From positions 1 through 6,427 of the forward strand of contig JACCSH010000104.1 in assembly GCA_013813125.1 (NCBI GenBank): a stretch of 6,427 bases of DNA, read 5' to 3'. The notes under the pieces were generated by a model. That model was not told the DNA's origin. It worked only from the letters and a program-made list of their open reading frames with translations, and searched no databases. Shown in pieces: positions 6,009 to 6,427 of the stretch (the stretch's first letter is position 1; every line of letters begins with the position of its first letter). The translations under genes and the position numbers were made by a program. Source of the DNA: Nocardioidaceae bacterium (lineage in GTDB: Bacteria > Actinomycetota > Actinomycetes > Propionibacteriales > Nocardioidaceae).

Positions 6009-6427
6009 ATGACTTCTTCTCGGGCTTCTCGGCGCGACTTCGGATCCGTACGCCGGCTGGCCTCCGGCCGCTGGCAAGCGCGCTACCCCGGCGCCGCCGG
6101 CAGGCTATTGGCGGCGCCCCAGACCTTCGCCACCAAAGCCGAGGCGACTGGTTATCTCGCCGCGCTACGCACCGACCAGGGACGTGGCGTCTGGGTCGAC
6201 CCGGCTATCGGCCAGGTTCCCTTCGGCGAGTACGCGACGACCTGGATGAGCCTGCGCGAGATCCGGCCCCGGACTCGAGAGCTCTACAGCAGCCTGCTCG
6301 CGAACCACCTGCGGCCGACGTTCAGCGACATCGCGCTCGCCAAGATCACTCCCCTGGCAGTGCGGGCCTGGCGAGCCGAGCGACTGGCAGCCGGCATAGG
6401 TGGCTCCACCATCGCCAAGGCCTACCG
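6009..6427 (+). CDS. int: tyrosine-recombinase integrase (5' part, runs off the window)
   Basis: Site-specific recombinase that inserts and excises the element at the tRNA. The window holds 139 complete codons. Residues about 11-60 (FGSVRRLASGRWQARYPG, then the TFATKAEATGYL segment) look like the small N-terminal arm-binding domain of actinobacterial phage integrases. Residues about 70-139 (FGEYATTWM, then IRPRTRELYSSLLANHLRPTF) are the SAM-like core-binding domain. The catalytic domain with the Arg-His-Arg-Tyr residues is not included, so activity cannot be judged. The ATG at 6009 was chosen; GTG at 6000 and 6003 are in frame, the latter with AGGG five bases upstream, and a stop at 5988 limits extension. 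It reads away from tRNA-Gly, about 190 bp downstream. Frame is open to the window edge with normal high-GC codon use. Confidence 0.88.
   Translation, partial: MTSSRASRRDFGSVRRLASGRWQARYPGAAGRLLAAPQTFATKAEATGYLAALRTDQGRGVWVDPAIGQVPFGEYATTWMSLREIRPRTRELYSSLLANHLRPTFSDIALAKITPLAVRAWRAERLAAGIGGSTIAKAY

Larger units (their letters stand above)
5820..6427 (+). mobile_element. left edge of a tRNA-Gly-integrated element (phage, ICE or island)
   Basis: Immediately after tRNA-Gly the chromosome holds about 190 bp of non-coding DNA with a hairpin and tandem repeats, then a tyrosine-recombinase gene reading away from the tRNA. This matches the integrase end of elements inserted in tRNA genes. The nature of the element cannot be decided, since only its first ~600 bases are seen. 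A decayed remnant with a lone integrase is also possible. Confidence 0.65.

Overview
This is a high-GC actinobacterial chromosome segment that holds a conserved protein quality-control locus and, at its right end, the edge of an integrated mobile element. The actinobacterial assignment rests on GC-rich codon use, two paralogous clpP genes in tandem, a ClpX with the N-terminus and GPTGCGKT Walker A typical of the phylum, and a tRNA-Pro directly upstream of tig. The genus cannot be fixed from the window; Propionibacteriales-like is only an impression.

Left part (1-2313, minus strand): clpP1, clpP2 and clpX read leftward. clpP1 and clpP2 overlap by the 4-bp ATGA. clpX follows after a 104-bp spacer and runs off the window. 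Both ClpP proteins have intact Ser-His-Asp triads. ClpX shows its zinc finger, Walker A and B, GYVG pore loop and the LGF ClpP-docking tripeptide. Together they would form the ClpXP1P2 protease. The clpP1 upstream region has an exact match to the published Streptomyces ClgR motif (GTTCGC-N5-GCG) and a TANNNT-N7-GTG arrangement that suggests leaderless transcription.

Middle (2480-3892, plus strand): a Nudix hydrolase and a six-helix PAP2-family membrane phosphatase form a small divergent unit. It separates clpP1 from tig, two genes that often sit next to each other in bacteria. The Nudix start also fits a TANNNT-N7-ATG leaderless promoter.

Right-middle (3901-5461, minus strand): tig (trigger factor, ribosome-associated chaperone and prolyl isomerase) lies 54 bp downstream of tRNA-Pro(UGG) and converges on the PAP2 gene with only 8 bp between the stop codons. 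Trigger factor and ClpXP handle nascent chains and damaged proteins respectively, so the locus is a folding and degradation neighbourhood.

Right edge (5462-6427): a 284-bp stretch without a credible protein gene leads into tRNA-Gly(UCC) on the plus strand. It is followed by a 7-bp-stem hairpin, three tandem 10-bp GTGCC repeats and the 5' part of a tyrosine-recombinase integrase gene. This is the usual layout of a phage or genomic island inserted at a tRNA 3' end. The island's cargo, if there is one, lies beyond the window. No clearly new biological system is visible; the best leads are the candidate integrase arm sites and the regulatory architecture of the clpP1/Nudix divergent region.
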